A stretch of DNA of 64,000 nucleotides, from positions 248,001 through 312,000 of the forward strand of contig NZ_JAUSUJ010000001.1 in NCBI RefSeq assembly GCF_030813915.1. The letters run 5' to 3'. Source of the stretch: Rhodoplanes tepidamans (GTDB lineage: Bacteria > Pseudomonadota > Alphaproteobacteria > Rhizobiales > Xanthobacteraceae). Made by a program: the position numbers and the translations under genes. The notes beneath the pieces were generated by a model, which was given only the letters and a program-made list of their open reading frames with translations, ran no database searches and was not told the origin of the DNA. Positions 17,240 to 25,516 of this stretch are shown here, in pieces (within the stretch, counting starts at the first letter, position 1; each line of letters opens with the position of its first letter).

Positions 17240-18217
17240 ATGCTGGTTGTCGGACTTCTGCTGGTCGTCGCGGTCGGGCTCGCCGCGGCGGCGACGCTCA
17301 CATGGTGGCTCACGCGCATCATCGAGGCGGACAACCCGCCGGTCGGCCGGCTGATCGAGGCGGGGCCGGCCCGCATCCATCTCGTCGATCTCGCCCCCGA
17401 AACGCCCCCCGGCACCGGCGCCGGCACCGGCGCCGAGCCGCCGGCCGTGCTGCTGCTCCACGGCGCCAATGTGCACCATGCCGACATGCGGCTCGCGCTC
17501 GGCGAGCGGCTGTCACGCCGCCTGCGCGTGATCGTGCCGGACCGGCCCGGGCAGGGCTTCTCCGGGGAGGGCGGTCCGGTGGTCTCCGATCCCGGCCATC
17601 AGGTCGCGCTGATCCGCACCGCCGTGGAGAAGGTCGGCGCGAAGCGGCTCGTCGTCGTCGGCCACTCGCTCGGCGGCCTGATCGCGCTGCGCTACGCGCT
17701 CGACGAGCCCGGCACGGTGGCGGGCCTGGTGCTGATCAACCCGACCACCCATCCGCGTCCGGGCGGGCTGCCCTGGTTCCAGCGCGTCGCCGAGGTGATG
17801 TTCGGGCGGCCGCTGATCTGGACCGTGCTGCTGCCCGCCTCGCTGCCGATGATGGACCGCATGGTCGCCCGGCTGTTCCGGCCGGAGCCGCCCGTCAAGG
17901 ACTATGCGGCCCGCACCGGCCTCGCCGTCGGGCTGACGCCGCGGCGCTTCCGGAACAGCATGACGGAGTATTCGGACCTGCGGAACCACCTCGTCGCGGT
18001 GGCGCCGCGCTATCCCGACATCACGGTGCCGACCGTCGTGGTGGTCGCCGAGGCCGACCCGATCGTCCCGCCCGCCCTGCATGGCGAGGTGCTGGCCAAG
18101 GTGCTGCCGCACGGCCGCGTGGTGCGCCTGCCGGGCGCCGGCCACATGGCCCATCACCGCCACGCCGAGGCGATCGCGGCCGAGATCGAGCGCCTCGCCG
18201 GCCTGCCGCTGGGCTGA
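17240..18217 (+). CDS. Alpha/beta-hydrolase fold protein
   Basis: The 325-residue protein has an N-terminal membrane helix or signal anchor (about 2-24), then a canonical alpha/beta hydrolase. The oxyanion-region motif VLLLHGAN is followed by the nucleophile elbow GHSLGG, the acid in VVVAEADPIVPP and the catalytic His in LPGAGHMAHH. The start at 17240 has GGAGGAGG upstream and avoids an unsupported longer frame. It is 73 bp after the amidohydrolase and probably belongs to the same operon. The substrate is unknown; an ester or amide hydrolase is most likely. Confidence 0.87.
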   Translation: MLVVGLLLVVAVGLAAAATLTWWLTRIIEADNPPVGRLIEAGPARIHLVDLAPETPPGTGAGTGAEPPAVLLLHGANVHHADMRLALGERLSRRLRVIVPDRPGQGFSGEGGPVVSDPGHQVALIRTAVEKVGAKRLVVVGHSLGGLIALRYALDEPGTVAGLVLINPTTHPRPGGLPWFQRVAEVMFGRPLIWTVLLPASLPMMDRMVARLFRPEPPVKDYAARTGLAVGLTPRRFRNSMTEYSDLRNHLVAVAPRYPDITVPTVVVVAEADPIVPPALHGEVLAKVLPHGRVVRLPGAGHMAHHRHAEAIAAEIERLAGLPLG

Positions 18218-18358
18218 GCCGCCACCGAGTGGGAAGGCCGGCTCCGCCGGCCCGGCGTCTTGCATCCGGGCGAGCCCGGTCGCCCTTGCAAAGCCGCGGG
18301 CGATGATGCAATGAGAGGCCGTGGCCGCCGGAACCGGCAGCCGCTGCGCCTCGCGCGT

Positions 18359-18435
18359 AGGAGTGTAGCTCAATTGGTCAGAGCACCGGTCTCCAAAACC
18401 GGGGGTTGGGGGTTCGAGTCCCTCCACTCCTGCCA
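18359..18435 (+). tRNA. tRNA-Trp (anticodon CCA)
   Basis: The acceptor stem AGGAGTG pairs with CACTCCT, followed by discriminator G and an encoded CCA at 18433-18435. The D arm is GCTC-AATTGGTCA-GAGC. The anticodon stem CCGGT/ACCGG encloses loop CTCCAAA, with anticodon CCA. The T arm has TTCGAGT. A tRNA-Trp upstream of secE-nusG is the usual arrangement in alphaproteobacteria. Confidence 0.97.
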
Positions 18436-18747
18436 TCGAGCGGCATGACCTCAAGCATCTGATTGAAAACGGATTTCGCGTCGGCTGCATCGGCCCGCCG
18501 CGGGGATGCGGCGCGGCGATCGCGCCTCTGCCGCGCCGGCTGCCAAGGCCGCTCTCCGCCGGTCTGCCGCGACGCTCCGTCTCCACCGGTCCTGCTGTCG
18601 GGGTTCATCCCGTCTTCGCGGGCCGTCCGGCTCCCCCCCCCCCGCACCGTGCGAGCGAAATTGAGAATGCGGCGGCAGTTCGCTAAAGGACTGCGGCGCG
18701 GCGTGCCGGCCGGGCGATGCGGGCACGGGCCGAGGGGGCGGAGCGGC
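18436..18747. other. Gene-free stretch after tRNA-Trp, with a C11 tract
   Basis: I see no convincing gene in these 312 bp. A homopolymer of eleven C residues occupies 18633-18643, followed by a short AT-richer patch (GCGAAATTGAGAATG). No T-rich terminator hairpin follows the tRNA. Confidence 0.6.
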
Positions 18748-18951
18748 ATGGATTTCGACATACGGATCTTCTACGGCCTCGCCGGGCTGATGGTGATCGC
18801 CGGCGGCGCCCTGATGGTGGCCGCCGAGCGGGCCACCCATCGCGCCAGCCTCGACACGCCCCTCCTGTCCCGGCGAGCCCGGGTGGTGATCGGCGGAACC
18901 TGCATCTATTTCGGGCTGATGATCGCTGCGCTCGTCTACTTCCACAGATGA
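18748..18951 (+). CDS. Small two-span membrane protein, function unknown
   Basis: The 67-residue product has two hydrophobic segments (FYGLAGLMVIAGGALMVAA, about 8-26, and VVIGGTCIYFGLMIAALVYF, about 46-65) linked by a basic loop. A GGGGGCGGAG sequence precedes the ATG. I recognise no family. Hydrophobic pattern, clean start and position before the glycosyltransferase gene support a real gene. Confidence 0.55.
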   Translation: MDFDIRIFYGLAGLMVIAGGALMVAAERATHRASLDTPLLSRRARVVIGGTCIYFGLMIAALVYFHR

Positions 18952-19012
18952 CCGCGATCCCCCGCCGGCCGGCTGCCGGAACCCGGCGGCGAACCCGAGA
19001 AGAGCCTTCGTG

Positions 19013-19810
19013 ATGGTGAGCTACCAGGCGTCGGTCGGGCTGGGCGACGACAATGCAGTCGCTGGCGGCCATCTGGGCGTGGTAGTTCCGTTCCGCGACC
19101 GCAATGCGCATCTCGCCGAGTTTCTCCCGGTGCTGCAGCGCTATCTCCGCGAGCACCGGAGCAAGGCGCCGGCCCGCACGAGCCTCCTCGTCGTCGAGCA
19201 GGAGCCGGGCCGCGAGTTCAACATCGCGAAGCTCAAGAACATCGGCTACGTGCTCCTGCGGGATCGCATCGACGCCGTGTGCTTTCACGACGTCGACTAC
19301 TGCCCGGTGCGGGTCGATTACCGCTGCCCGAAGCGCGGCGGGGTGCATCTGGTCGGCCGCGGGGCCGAGACCGTCGTCGACCCGCGCGGGTTCGCCGTCT
19401 CGCACGACATGGCGGCGTTCATGGGTGGCGTCGTCGCCTTCGCCAAGGAGGGCTTCGAGCGGGTCAACGGCTACAGCAACGACTACTGGGGATGGGGTTA
19501 CGAGGACACCGACCTGGCCGCGCGGTGCGAGATCACGGGGGTGCCGCTCACCCGGCGCAACGGCAGGTTCAGGCTCCTGCCGCACCCCAACAAGGGGTAC
19601 GACCTCGCCGCCGGGCAGGTTGCGCCGACCGCCTCGCACCTGCGGAACAAGGCGCTGTTCGAGCAGCGCTTCGCCGCCCGGGAGGCGACCGATCCCGCAT
19701 CGCTGGCGGCGGACGGGCTCTCGACCCTCGACTTCGCGGTATTGACCCGGGCGACGCTCGCCGAGGCCGCGCCCGGCTTCCAGGCCGAGAAGGTGACGGT
19801 CTCGATCTGA
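19013..19810 (+). CDS. Family 7-type (beta-1,4-galactosyltransferase-like) glycosyltransferase
   Basis: The 265-residue protein carries the hallmark order of animal beta-1,4-galactosyltransferases. VVVPFRDRNAHL (PFRxRxxHL type) is followed by FNIAKLKNIGY, the metal-binding FHDVDYCP (DVD motif), FMGGVVAFAKEGFERVNGY, and YWGWGYEDTDLAARC (WGWGxEDxD). It has no membrane anchor, unlike the Golgi enzymes. Transfer of galactose or a related sugar from a UDP-sugar is predicted; the acceptor is unknown. GTG at 19010 is a possible alternative start. Its location between tRNA-Trp and secE is unusual. Confidence 0.87.
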   Translation: MVSYQASVGLGDDNAVAGGHLGVVVPFRDRNAHLAEFLPVLQRYLREHRSKAPARTSLLVVEQEPGREFNIAKLKNIGYVLLRDRIDAVCFHDVDYCPVRVDYRCPKRGGVHLVGRGAETVVDPRGFAVSHDMAAFMGGVVAFAKEGFERVNGYSNDYWGWGYEDTDLAARCEITGVPLTRRNGRFRLLPHPNKGYDLAAGQVAPTASHLRNKALFEQRFAAREATDPASLAADGLSTLDFAVLTRATLAEAAPGFQAEKVTVSI

Positions 19811-20159
19811 CCGGCCCCGATCCGATCGGCGCCGGGGCGGCCCGCCGGGCCGGTCGAACCGCGGCCGGCCGTGGCGGTTCGGCCCTTGCTTGGAGCGTAA
19901 AACAAAACTAGAAGGTGGATCATCGAGTTGGGCCTGTTCGGCCCGCGGCGGGGTTGTCGGCGCGTCGGCTCGAACCTAAGTGTCTGAACGGTTTTCGGTT
20001 CGGGCATGCGTCCACACTGCTCGGGCGGCGCGACGGTGGTGCGCCACCGGGGCGGGAAGGCGCGGCTCGACCCTGCGGGACCGCGATGGCGAGGACCGAC
20101 GGCGGCTCCGCCGTCGCTCGCGCGGGCTCATTTCACCCATTGGACGATCGGAAGAGGCG
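19811..20159 (+). promoter_or_regulatory. Upstream region of secE-nusG with a candidate promoter
   Basis: This 349-bp gap has no supportable gene. TTGCTT (19886) and TAGAAG (19909) are 17 bp apart in an AT-rich patch (GCGTAAAACAAAACTAG) and could be a housekeeping promoter for secE-nusG. A second AT-richer patch is at 19975-20000. The promoter reading is tentative. Confidence 0.35.
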
Positions 20160-20357
20160 ATGGCGAAGGTTAGCCCGTTCAAGTTCTTGCAGGAGGTCCG
20201 CTCGGAGACCGAGAAGGTCACCTGGCCGACCCGGCGCGAGACCGCGATCACCACCGTGATGGTGTTCGTGATGTCGGCGGCGGCTGCCATCTTCTTCCTG
20301 CTCGCCGACCAGGTGATCCGGTTCGGCGTGACGCTCGTGCTCGGGATCGGACGCTAG
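20160..20357 (+). CDS. secE: Preprotein translocase subunit SecE
   Basis: SecE clamps the SecY channel in the inner membrane. The 65-residue protein is the short, single-helix alphaproteobacterial form: an amphipathic KFLQEVRSETEKVTWPTRRE (SecE signature VxWPTRxE) is followed by one membrane helix (TTVMVFVMSAAAAIFFLLA). The ATG at 20160 follows GAAGAGGCG. nusG begins 10 bp downstream. Confidence 0.97.
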   Translation: MAKVSPFKFLQEVRSETEKVTWPTRRETAITTVMVFVMSAAAAIFFLLADQVIRFGVTLVLGIGR

Positions 20358-20366
20358 ACGGCGCGG

Positions 20367-20906
20367 ATGACGGACATGAGCAAGCGTTGGTACATCGTTC
20401 ACGCCTATTCCAATTTCGAGAACAAGGTGGCGGAATCGATCCGCGAGCAGGCGCGCCAGCGGCATCTCGAGCACCTGTTCGACGAGATCCTGGTGCCCAA
20501 GGAGAAGGTCACCGAGGTGCGGCGCGGCCGCAAGGTCGACTCGGAGCGCAAGTTCTTCCCCGGCTACGTGCTGGTGAAGATGGAGCTCACCGACGAGGCC
20601 TACCACCTCATCAAGAACACCCCGAAGGTGACCGGCTTCCTCGGCACCGACAACAAGCCGATGCCGATCTCCGAGGCCGAGGCCGGCCGCATCCTGCACC
20701 AGGTGCAGGAGGGCATCGAGCGCCCGAAGCCGACCGTCTCGTTCGAGATCGGCGAGCAGGTGCGCGTGTCGGACGGCCCGTTCGCCTCGTTCAACGGCGT
20801 GGTCGAGGAGGTCGACGACGCCCGCTCGCGCATCAAGGTCGCGGTGTCGATCTTCGGCCGCGCCACGCCGGTCGAGCTGGAGTTCGGGCAGGTCGAGAAG
20901 GTCTGA
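20367..20906 (+). CDS. nusG: Transcription termination/antitermination factor NusG
   Basis: NusG binds RNA polymerase and couples transcription to Rho or ribosomes. The 179 residues comprise an NGN domain (WYIVHAYSNFENKVAESI, FFPGYVLVKMEL) and a C-terminal KOW domain (GEQVRVSDGPFASFNGVVEE). Start at 20376 (MSKRW) is equally plausible. It is followed by a strong hairpin instead of rplK, so this genome has broken the usual nusG-rplK junction. Confidence 0.97.
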   Translation: MTDMSKRWYIVHAYSNFENKVAESIREQARQRHLEHLFDEILVPKEKVTEVRRGRKVDSERKFFPGYVLVKMELTDEAYHLIKNTPKVTGFLGTDNKPMPISEAEAGRILHQVQEGIERPKPTVSFEIGEQVRVSDGPFASFNGVVEEVDDARSRIKVAVSIFGRATPVELEFGQVEKV

Positions 20907-20937
20907 CCGCAAAACTCTGAGTCTTTAGAAATTTTCG

Positions 20938-20961
20938 AACGGCCGGGCTCGCCCGGCCGTT
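20938..20961 (+). terminator. Hairpin terminator after nusG
   Basis: An 11-bp perfect inverted repeat (AACGGCCGGGC / GCCCGGCCGTT) with a two-base centre starts 31 bp after nusG. It is preceded by an A/T-rich run (TTTAGAAATTTTCG). There is little T-run after it (TTGTG). It probably ends the secE-nusG transcript. Confidence 0.65.
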
Positions 20962-21291
20962 GTGCTGTGGGGTCCCGGCGAGCGCTCGGCCGCCGCCCTG
21001 CAGCCTGCCTTGCGCCCTGCGCCTCGCGTCGCCCTTGCCGCCCGGTGGCCCCGGCCGCTACCATCCGAGGCACGTCCTCCGCGCAGGCCGCCGTTCGGCG
21101 CCGGCGGCGGACGACCCGCCCGCGTCCGGTCGATCCGGTCGACGCGCGGCGGACGGCGCCCTTCGGGCCCGCGCGTCGCGCGGCCGGGCGCGGATCGGGC
21201 AGAGCCCGGCCACACTCCCATCGATCGCCGGTCGCCACGGAGCGCCATCCGCTCCGCCGGGCGGACCGGCGTCGTGACGCAGGAGGCGATC
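20962..21291. other. Gene-free GC-rich stretch before nadA
   Basis: These 330 bp hold no gene I can support; the open frames through it have the composition of random GC-rich DNA. A GCAGGAGG ribosome-binding sequence for nadA lies at its right end (21280-21286). No promoter or riboswitch fold was recognised. Confidence 0.5.
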
Positions 21292-22377
21292 ATGTCCTCG
21301 GATGTTCCGGATGCGGGCCGCAGCGCGGCGACCTCGTCTCCCGCCGGGCCGGGCGGGGCCGTGCCGGACTTCACGCCGGAGATCGCCGAGGCGACCCGGC
21401 CGGCCTACGAACGGCTGCGGCGGGTGATCCCCGCCGTCGAATGGCCGGTCCACGCGCCGCTGATCCACGCGATCGACCGCCTCAAGCGCGAGCGGCGGGC
21501 GATCGTGCTCGCCCACAACTATCAGGCACCGGAGATCTTCCACGGCGTCGCCGACCTGGTCGGCGACAGCCTCGCGCTCGCCCGGCAGGCGTGCGACACC
21601 GACGCCGAGGTGATCGTGCTGGCCGGGGTCCACTTCATGGCGGAGACCGCCAAGCTGATGAATCCCGACAAGACCGTGCTGATCCCCGATCCGGAGGCCG
21701 GCTGCTCACTCGCCGCCTCGATCGCGCCGGCCGACGTCCGCCGGCTGCGGGAGCGCCATCCCGGTGTCCCGGTGGTCGCCTATGTGAACACGTCGGTGGC
21801 CGTGAAGGCCGAGGTCGACATCTGCTGCACCTCCGGCAACGCCCTCGAGGTGGTCGAGAGCCTCGGCGCGCCGGAGGTGATCATGCTGCCGGACGCCTAT
21901 CTGGCCCGGCACGTCGCCTCGCGCACCGCGGTGCGGATCATCGCCTGGGAGGGCCAGTGCGAGGTCCATGTCCGCTTCACGGCGGCCGACATCGCCGAGT
22001 TCCGCGAGGCCTATGACGAACTCGTGGTGCTCGCCCATCCGGAATGCACGCCCGAGGTGCTGGCCGGGGCGGATCTGGTCGGCTCGACTGCCGCGATGAT
22101 CGACTTCATCGAGAGCCGCAGGCCGCCGCGGGTGCTGCTGCTGACCGAATGCGCGATGAGCGACAATGTCACGGCGGCGGTGCCGGAGGTCGAGATCGTG
22201 CGGCCCTGCCATCTGTGCCCGCACATGGGCCGGATCACCCTCGCCAACATCCTGGCGGCGCTGCGCGGCCTGGCGCCCCGGGTGGAGATCGACCCGGCCC
22301 TGGCGGCGCCGGCGCGGCGTGCGGTGGAGCGCATGCTGGCGGTCCGGCCGGCGGTGCGCCGGCCGGCCGTTCCGTGA
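21292..22377 (+). CDS. nadA: Quinolinate synthase NadA
   Basis: NadA condenses iminoaspartate with dihydroxyacetone phosphate to quinolinate for NAD synthesis, using a [4Fe-4S] cluster. The 361-residue protein has IVLAHNYQAPEI, GVHFMAETAKLMNPDK and the three cluster cysteine positions: Cys138 (AGCSLAAS), the Cys178/179 pair (ICCTSGNALEVV) and Cys306 with Cys309 in RPCHLCPHMGRITLANI. The ATG at 21292 has GGAGG upstream. nadB and nadC are not adjacent. The gene lies inside the normally contiguous nusG-rplK region. Confidence 0.95.
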   Translation: MSSDVPDAGRSAATSSPAGPGGAVPDFTPEIAEATRPAYERLRRVIPAVEWPVHAPLIHAIDRLKRERRAIVLAHNYQAPEIFHGVADLVGDSLALARQACDTDAEVIVLAGVHFMAETAKLMNPDKTVLIPDPEAGCSLAASIAPADVRRLRERHPGVPVVAYVNTSVAVKAEVDICCTSGNALEVVESLGAPEVIMLPDAYLARHVASRTAVRIIAWEGQCEVHVRFTAADIAEFREAYDELVVLAHPECTPEVLAGADLVGSTAAMIDFIESRRPPRVLLLTECAMSDNVTAAVPEVEIVRPCHLCPHMGRITLANILAALRGLAPRVEIDPALAAPARRAVERMLAVRPAVRRPAVP

Positions 22378-22393
22378 CGCCGGAGGCCGGCGC

Positions 22394-23413
22394 CTAAAAG
22401 CCCTCCAGCACCAGCTTGCCCCGGGTGCGGCCGCTCTCGATCAGGGCATGGGCGCGGCGCAGCGTCGCCGCGTCGATGCGGCCGAGCGTCTCGGTCGCGG
22501 TGGTCTTGATCCGGCCGGCGTCGACCAGATCGGCGACCTCGTTCAGCAGCCGATGCTGCTCGATCATGTCGGGCGTCCCGAACAGGGGCCGGGTGAACAT
22601 CAGCTCCCAGTGGAACGAGGCGCATTTGCGCTTGAGCTTGCGCACGTCGATCGGCCCCGGATCGTCGATCAGGCCGAACCGGCCCTGCGGGGCGATCACC
22701 TCGGCGGCGGTGTCGAAGTGCTGGTCGCTGGCATTGATCGAGAAGATCCACGGGACGGTCGGGTGGCCGATCGCGGCGAGCTGGGGCGCCATCGGCTGCG
22801 TGTGGTCGATGACGTGATGGGCGCCGAGCGACCGCGCCCACGCGGCCGTCTCCGGACGCGAGGCGGTGCCGATCACGGTGACGTCGGTGAGGGCCCGGGC
22901 GAGCTGGATCGCGATCGAGCCGACCCCGCCCGCGCTGCCGATCAGGAGCAGGCCGGGGCCGCCGCCGCGGCCGTCCGGGCTGCGCGGAATTCCCAGCCGG
23001 TCGAACATCATCTCCCAGGCCGTGATGGCGGTCAGCGGCAGCGCCGCGGCGGCCGCGAAGCCCAGCGTCCGCGGCTTGCGGCCGACGATGCGCTCGTCGA
23101 CCAGGTGGAACTCGGCATTGGTGCCGGGGCGGGCGATCGAGCCGGCGTAGAAGACCTCGTCGCCCGGCCGGAACAGCGTGACCTCGGGCCCGGCCGCGGC
23201 CACCACGCCGGCGGCGTCGTAGCCGAGAACCACAGGCTTTCCATCGGGTTCGGTCCGCTTCCTCACCTTCGTGTCGACCGGATTGACCGACACCGCCCTG
23301 ACCTCGACCAGGAGGTCCCGCCCGGTCGGCTCCGGCCGGTCGAGGGTGAGGTCGACGAGCGATTCGGGGTCGTCGATCGGGAGCGAGCGGGTGAAGCCGA
23401 CGGCACGCATCAT
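22394..23413 (-). CDS. Zinc-free MDR-family alcohol dehydrogenase/quinone oxidoreductase
   Basis: This medium-chain NAD(P)H oxidoreductase has 339 residues. Its GroES-like N-terminus contains EVRAVSVNPVDTKVR and VLGYDAAGVV, and the Rossmann part has LLLIGSAGGVGSIAIQLAR. The catalytic-zinc cysteine/histidine set of classical alcohol dehydrogenases is not evident, which suggests the quinone-oxidoreductase-like subgroup. It is divergent from an HxlR-type regulator, a very common pairing in which the regulator responds to electrophiles. Start may be 23413 or the next Met at 23410. Confidence 0.9.
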   Translation of the reverse strand: MMRAVGFTRSLPIDDPESLVDLTLDRPEPTGRDLLVEVRAVSVNPVDTKVRKRTEPDGKPVVLGYDAAGVVAAAGPEVTLFRPGDEVFYAGSIARPGTNAEFHLVDERIVGRKPRTLGFAAAAALPLTAITAWEMMFDRLGIPRSPDGRGGGPGLLLIGSAGGVGSIAIQLARALTDVTVIGTASRPETAAWARSLGAHHVIDHTQPMAPQLAAIGHPTVPWIFSINASDQHFDTAAEVIAPQGRFGLIDDPGPIDVRKLKRKCASFHWELMFTRPLFGTPDMIEQHRLLNEVADLVDAGRIKTTATETLGRIDAATLRRAHALIESGRTRGKLVLEGF

Positions 23414-23532
23414 GGTCTCCGGGTGTTCGGCGGGCCTCGCCGCGAGGCCCGATGTGACGCCCGCAGAGTTGGCGATAGGGCGGACAGGTGCAAGAATGAA
23501 CCTTTCGGGCTCTTAGGGTCGTTTTGGATACC

Positions 23533-23949
23533 ATGGCGAAGACGACGCGGCGGTACGACTGCGGACCGGGCTGCCCGGTCGAGGCGACCCTCGACCTGAT
23601 CGACGGCAAGTGGAAGGGCGTGGTGCTGTACCACCTGCTGGACGGCTGCCTGCGCTTCAACGCCCTGCGCCGCAAGCTGCCGGGCGTGACCCAGCGGGTC
23701 CTGACGCGCCAGCTGCGCGAGCTGGAGACGGCCGGGCTCGTGGTGCGCACCGTCTATGCCGAGGTGCCGCCGCGGGTCGAGTACCGGCTGTCCGGGCTTG
23801 GCGCGAGCCTGCGGCCGGTCATCCTGGCGCTGAAGAGCTGGGGCGACGCCTATCTGGCGGCGCGCGACGGCAGGCCGGTCGCGTCCCCGGCGCCGGGCCG
23901 TTCGGAGCCCGGCGGCGGCCCCCTTGTCTCCCCGGACGTCCCGGGATAG
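23533..23949 (+). CDS. HxlR-family transcriptional regulator
   Basis: The 138-residue protein is a MarR-like winged helix of the HxlR family. It has a CGPGCPVEATLDLIDGKWKG opening, then HLLDGCLRFNALRRKLPGVT and LTRQLRELETAGLVVR, with the wing at EVPPRVEYRLS. The N-terminal cysteines (CGPGC) may sense electrophiles or redox state, as in related YodB-like proteins. It probably represses the divergent oxidoreductase across the 119-bp gap. It is also 132 bp upstream of rplK in the same direction, so read-through is possible. Confidence 0.92.
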   Translation: MAKTTRRYDCGPGCPVEATLDLIDGKWKGVVLYHLLDGCLRFNALRRKLPGVTQRVLTRQLRELETAGLVVRTVYAEVPPRVEYRLSGLGASLRPVILALKSWGDAYLAARDGRPVASPAPGRSEPGGGPLVSPDVPG

Positions 23950-24081
23950 ATACCCGCCACACCGCCGTCGGCGCCTGCCGGCGACGGCGTCGATACGTGG
24001 GAGGAGGGACGGTTCGCCGACCGCCCTTGATCCGCACCACGAACCCTGCGAGCCGGCGATGCCGGCGCGAAGGACATTGCC

Positions 24082-24510
24082 ATGGCGAAGAAAGTCACAG
24101 GATACCTGAAGCTTCAGGTGCCGGCGGGATCGGCCAATCCGTCCCCGCCGATCGGCCCCGCGCTCGGCCAGCGCGGCCTCAACATCATGGAGTTCTGCAA
24201 GGCGTTCAACGCCCAGACCCAGCAGATGGAGAAGGGATCGCCGATCCCGGTCGTCATCACCATCTATGCCGACCGCTCCTTCACGTTCGAGATGCGCACC
24301 CCGCCGGTGTCGTTCTTCCTCAAGAAGGCGGCCGGCATCCAGTCGGGCGCCAAGGCGACCGGCCGCGACCACGTGGGCGTCGTGACCCGCGACCAGGTGC
24401 GCGAGATCGCCGAGAAGAAGATGAAGGATTTCAACACCGACAACATCGAATCGGCGATGCGCATGGTCGAGGGCTCCGCCCGCTCCATGGGCCTGGACGT
24501 GAAGGGGTGA
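24082..24510 (+). CDS. rplK: 50S ribosomal protein L11
   Basis: L11 is part of the GTPase-associated centre of the large subunit. The 142 residues show [36 protein letters not shown], and the RNA-binding C-terminal domain with [14 protein letters not shown]-like [20 protein letters not shown]. Length and motifs are standard. It is followed after 4 bp by rplA, but it is not preceded by nusG, which is unusual. Confidence 0.98.
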   Translation: MAKKVTGYLKLQVPAGSANPSPPIGPALGQRGLNIMEFCKAFNAQTQQMEKGSPIPVVITIYADRSFTFEMRTPPVSFFLKKAAGIQSGAKATGRDHVGVVTRDQVREIAEKKMKDFNTDNIESAMRMVEGSARSMGLDVKG

Positions 24511-24514
24511 TCTG

Positions 24515-25231
24515 ATGGCTGATCATGGAAAGCGCGTTCTGGCCTCCCGCGAAGGCATCGACCGCAACAAGCTCTATTCGCTCGCCGACGCCGTGAAGCT
24601 GATCAAGGAGCGGGCCACCGCGAAGTTCGACGAGACCGTCGAGATCGCGATGAATCTCGGCGTCGATCCGCGTCACGCCGACCAGATGGTGCGTGGCGTC
24701 GTCACCCTGCCGAACGGCACCGGCCGCAGCCTGCGGGTCGCGGTGTTCGCCCGCGGCGCCAAGGCCGACGAGGCGCGCGCCGCCGGGGCCGACGTGGTCG
24801 GCGCCGAGGACCTGGTCGAGCGCGTCCAGGGCGGCAACATCGACTTCGACCGCTGCATCGCCACCCCGGACCTGATGCCGCTGGTCGGTCGCCTCGGCAA
24901 GGTGCTCGGCCCGCGCGGCATGATGCCGAACCCGAAGGTCGGCACCGTCACCATGGACGTCAAGGCGGCGGTCGCCGGCGCCAAGGGCGGCTCGGTGGAG
25001 TTCCGCGTCGAGAAGGCCGGCATCATCCATGCCGGCGTCGGCAAGGCGTCGTTCGAGGCCGACAAGCTGGTCGAGAACATCAAGGCGTTCGCCGACGCGG
25101 TGTCGAAGGCCAAGCCGGCCGGCGCCAAGGGCCAGTACATCAACCGGATCGCCATCTCCTCCACGATGGGCCCGGGCGTGAAGGTCGAGCCGTCGACGGT
25201 GCTGGCCGCCGCGACGGCCCAGCAGCACTGA
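24515..25231 (+). CDS. rplA: 50S ribosomal protein L1
   Basis: L1 builds the mobile L1 stalk and usually represses its own operon by binding the rplK leader. The 238-residue protein contains [47 protein letters not shown] and [13 protein letters not shown], all L1 signatures. AAGGGGTGATCTG precedes the ATG. Two strong hairpins follow, and rplJ-rplL do not, so this L11-L1 operon is bicistronic here. Confidence 0.98.
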   Translation: MADHGKRVLASREGIDRNKLYSLADAVKLIKERATAKFDETVEIAMNLGVDPRHADQMVRGVVTLPNGTGRSLRVAVFARGAKADEARAAGADVVGAEDLVERVQGGNIDFDRCIATPDLMPLVGRLGKVLGPRGMMPNPKVGTVTMDVKAAVAGAKGGSVEFRVEKAGIIHAGVGKASFEADKLVENIKAFADAVSKAKPAGAKGQYINRIAISSTMGPGVKVEPSTVLAAATAQQH

Positions 25232-25234
25232 GGC

Positions 25235-25308
25235 GACGCGACCGCCGCGCGGCGGTCGCGTCACATCGTTCGAATCGTGACGTCACGGCCGGGCTTCGTC
25301 CCGGCCGT
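25235..25308 (+). terminator. Double terminator after rplA
   Basis: The first hairpin has a perfect 12-bp stem (25235-25246 with 25251-25262) and a GCGC loop. The second has a 9-bp stem ACGGCCGGG/CCCGGCCGT (25285-25293 with 25300-25308), loop CTTCGT, and is followed by TTTCGATTT. The second is a good intrinsic terminator. Together they end the rplKA operon. Confidence 0.75.
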
Positions 25309-25516
25309 TTCGATTTGGGGCACGAGCAAGGCACGGCGGCGGCCCGGATCCGGCCGGAGATCGGCCATGCCGACCGTCGACAGGATTGGACTGCGCCCAC
25401 GAAGCAGTTAAGAATTCGCAAATCATGCCTGGACGTGCTCATCGGCTTCATCGGACTTTTTGGTCGTTCGCGCCGGCCTCCGCAGCGGAGCGCCCGCAGA
25501 CCCGGAGGTGCCCGGC

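Noticed and set aside
18633-18643. C11 tract as a phase-variation switch
   Set aside because: It lies about 100 bp upstream of a small gene and inside no coding frame I support; a promoter-spacing role cannot be shown from sequence alone.
18359-19810. Integrated island at the tRNA-Trp gene
   Set aside because: No integrase was seen and I found no repeated copy of the tRNA 3' end downstream; the tRNA-secE-nusG context is the normal chromosomal one.
25232-25516. L10(L12)4-type leader that normally follows rplA
   Set aside because: The sequence here is two terminator hairpins and then an exported protein gene; rplJ/rplL are absent.
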